Shown here piece by piece: positions 5,698-6,579 of a stretch of 6,579 bases of DNA. A program made the translations under genes and the position numbers. The stretch spans positions 1-6,579 of the forward strand of contig CALXSO010000055.1 of assembly GCA_944391155.1 (NCBI GenBank), written 5' to 3'. This DNA is from an uncultured Clostridia bacterium (lineage in GTDB: Bacteria; Bacillota; Clostridia; TANB77; CAG-508). The notes under the pieces were generated by a model. The model ran no database searches, had not been told where the DNA came from, and saw only the letters and a program-made list of their open reading frames with translations. How positions within the stretch are numbered: position 1 is the first letter of the stretch; every line of letters starts with the position of its first letter.

Positions 5698-6561
5698 ATG
5701 GTAGAAAAAATAATTGTAGATAAAAAATATAATGAAAAAAAATTAAATAAAATAGTACTAGAAAAAATATCAAATATAAACTATAATAACTTTTGTAAAT
5801 TGCTTAGAAAAAAAGATATTAAAATAAATGGTAAAAGAACAAACAAAGACATTATAGTTTATGAAAATGATATAATTGAGATATATTTAAACTCAGTATT
5901 AAATAATACAAGTCTAGACATTATATATGAAGATGAAAACATAATAGTAATAAATAAGAGCAACAATATAGAAGTAACAGGAGAGAAAAGTTTAGAAAAG
6001 CAAGTTCAAAAATATTATGAACATAAAAACATAAAACCAATGCCATGTCATAGACTAGATAGAAACACAAGAGGATTAGTAATATTTGCAAAAAGCAAAA
6101 ATGTTTTAGAAATACTAACACAAAAATTTAAAAATCATGAAATAGAGAAACATTACTTAGCATTAGTATATGGCATTCCAAAAGAAAAAGAAAAAAGAAT
6201 AGAAAGTTATTTATTTAAAGATAGAAAAAAAGCTCATGTATATATCAACAATAGATACAAAAAAGGATATCAAAAAATTATTACAGAATATAAAGTATTA
6301 CAAAGTAGAGCCAACAATACAGCACTATTAGACGTAAAAATAGAAACAGGAAGAACACATCAAATAAGAGCTCATCTGGCATTTCTAGGATACCCAATAA
6401 TAGGTGACGGAAAATATGGAAAAAATGAAATAAATAAGAAATTTCACGAAAAATATCAATCTCTAATAAGTTACAAAATAAAATTCAATTTTACAACACA
6501 AAGTGGAATTTTAGATTATTTAAAAGGAAAAGAAATAATATTAGAAAAAATTAAAATTTAG
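5698..6561 (+). CDS. RluA-family 23S rRNA/tRNA pseudouridine synthase
   Basis: This 287-aa enzyme converts a specific uridine in RNA, usually 23S rRNA, to pseudouridine. Residues about 12-65 are an S4-like RNA-binding domain (CKLLRKKDIKINGKR). The catalytic domain follows from about 73: IIYEDENIIVINKS, then the signature CHRLDRNTRGLVIFAK, in which D121 is the catalytic aspartate, and the second signature GRTHQIRAHLAFLGYPIIGD (218-237). The length is normal for RluA/RluD-type proteins, and the N-terminus aligns with the usual S4 start, so the ATG at 5698 is accepted even though it has no RBS. The signature has R-N-T-R-G where many members have R-D-T-S-G, a variant I believe is common in clostridial relatives. 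Which of RluA, B, C or D roles it fills cannot be told from sequence alone. A promoter overlaps the end of the preceding gene. Confidence 0.93.
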   Translation: MVEKIIVDKKYNEKKLNKIVLEKISNINYNNFCKLLRKKDIKINGKRTNKDIIVYENDIIEIYLNSVLNNTSLDIIYEDENIIVINKSNNIEVTGEKSLEKQVQKYYEHKNIKPMPCHRLDRNTRGLVIFAKSKNVLEILTQKFKNHEIEKHYLALVYGIPKEKEKRIESYLFKDRKKAHVYINNRYKKGYQKIITEYKVLQSRANNTALLDVKIETGRTHQIRAHLAFLGYPIIGDGKYGKNEINKKFHEKYQSLISYKIKFNFTTQSGILDYLKGKEIILEKIKI

Positions 6562-6579
6562 TATAAAATGAACAAAAAA

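Noticed and set aside
6562..6579. Start of a following gene at ATG 6568
   Set aside because: Only four codons are visible, with no RBS between the preceding stop and this ATG. It cannot be supported from the window.

Overview
The window is extremely AT-rich. It uses AGA for arginine and ATA for isoleucine heavily, has AGGAGG-type ribosome binding sites and TATAAT promoters, and uses TGA as a stop. This points to a low-GC Bacillota, most likely an uncultured gut-type Clostridia; I cannot name a genus. No in-frame TGA interrupts the long intact genes, so a recoded genetic code is not indicated.

Left part (1-1773): a decayed integration region. Two different tyrosine recombinase genes face each other. 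The left one (+) enters from outside the window and the right one (-) starts at 1532. Both are cut at the same codon of the conserved catalytic H-x-L-R-H box, and both continue into the same foreign sequence. That sequence forms a 38-bp inverted repeat (627-664 and 700-737, one mismatch) around a 35-bp centre holding a terminator-like hairpin. Both enzymes lose the RH box and the nucleophilic tyrosine and should be inactive. A second hairpin (1650-1732, 24-bp perfect arms) lies upstream of the right recombinase.

Middle (1774-4682): a small membrane-anchored protein resembling half of a GT-A glycosyltransferase fold (-) is divergent from a large c-di-GMP signalling protein (+). The latter has a transmembrane dCache-like sensor, a degenerate GGDEF domain and an EAL phosphodiesterase domain with its catalytic residues intact.

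Right part (4683-6579): a 458-bp intergenic stretch contains two hairpin elements related to the one at 1650-1732, a further structured segment and a weak terminator. Next come a YgjP/DUF45-type zinc metallopeptidase and an RluA-family pseudouridine synthase. The synthase has a near-consensus promoter inside the end of the preceding gene, placed so that its transcript would start at or almost at the ATG (leaderless).

The genes do not form one pathway. The window reads as core or housekeeping genes next to a scar of mobile DNA, sprinkled with a small family of hairpin repeats. The strongest candidate for something undescribed is the palindromic junction that truncates both recombinases at an identical catalytic-motif codon.
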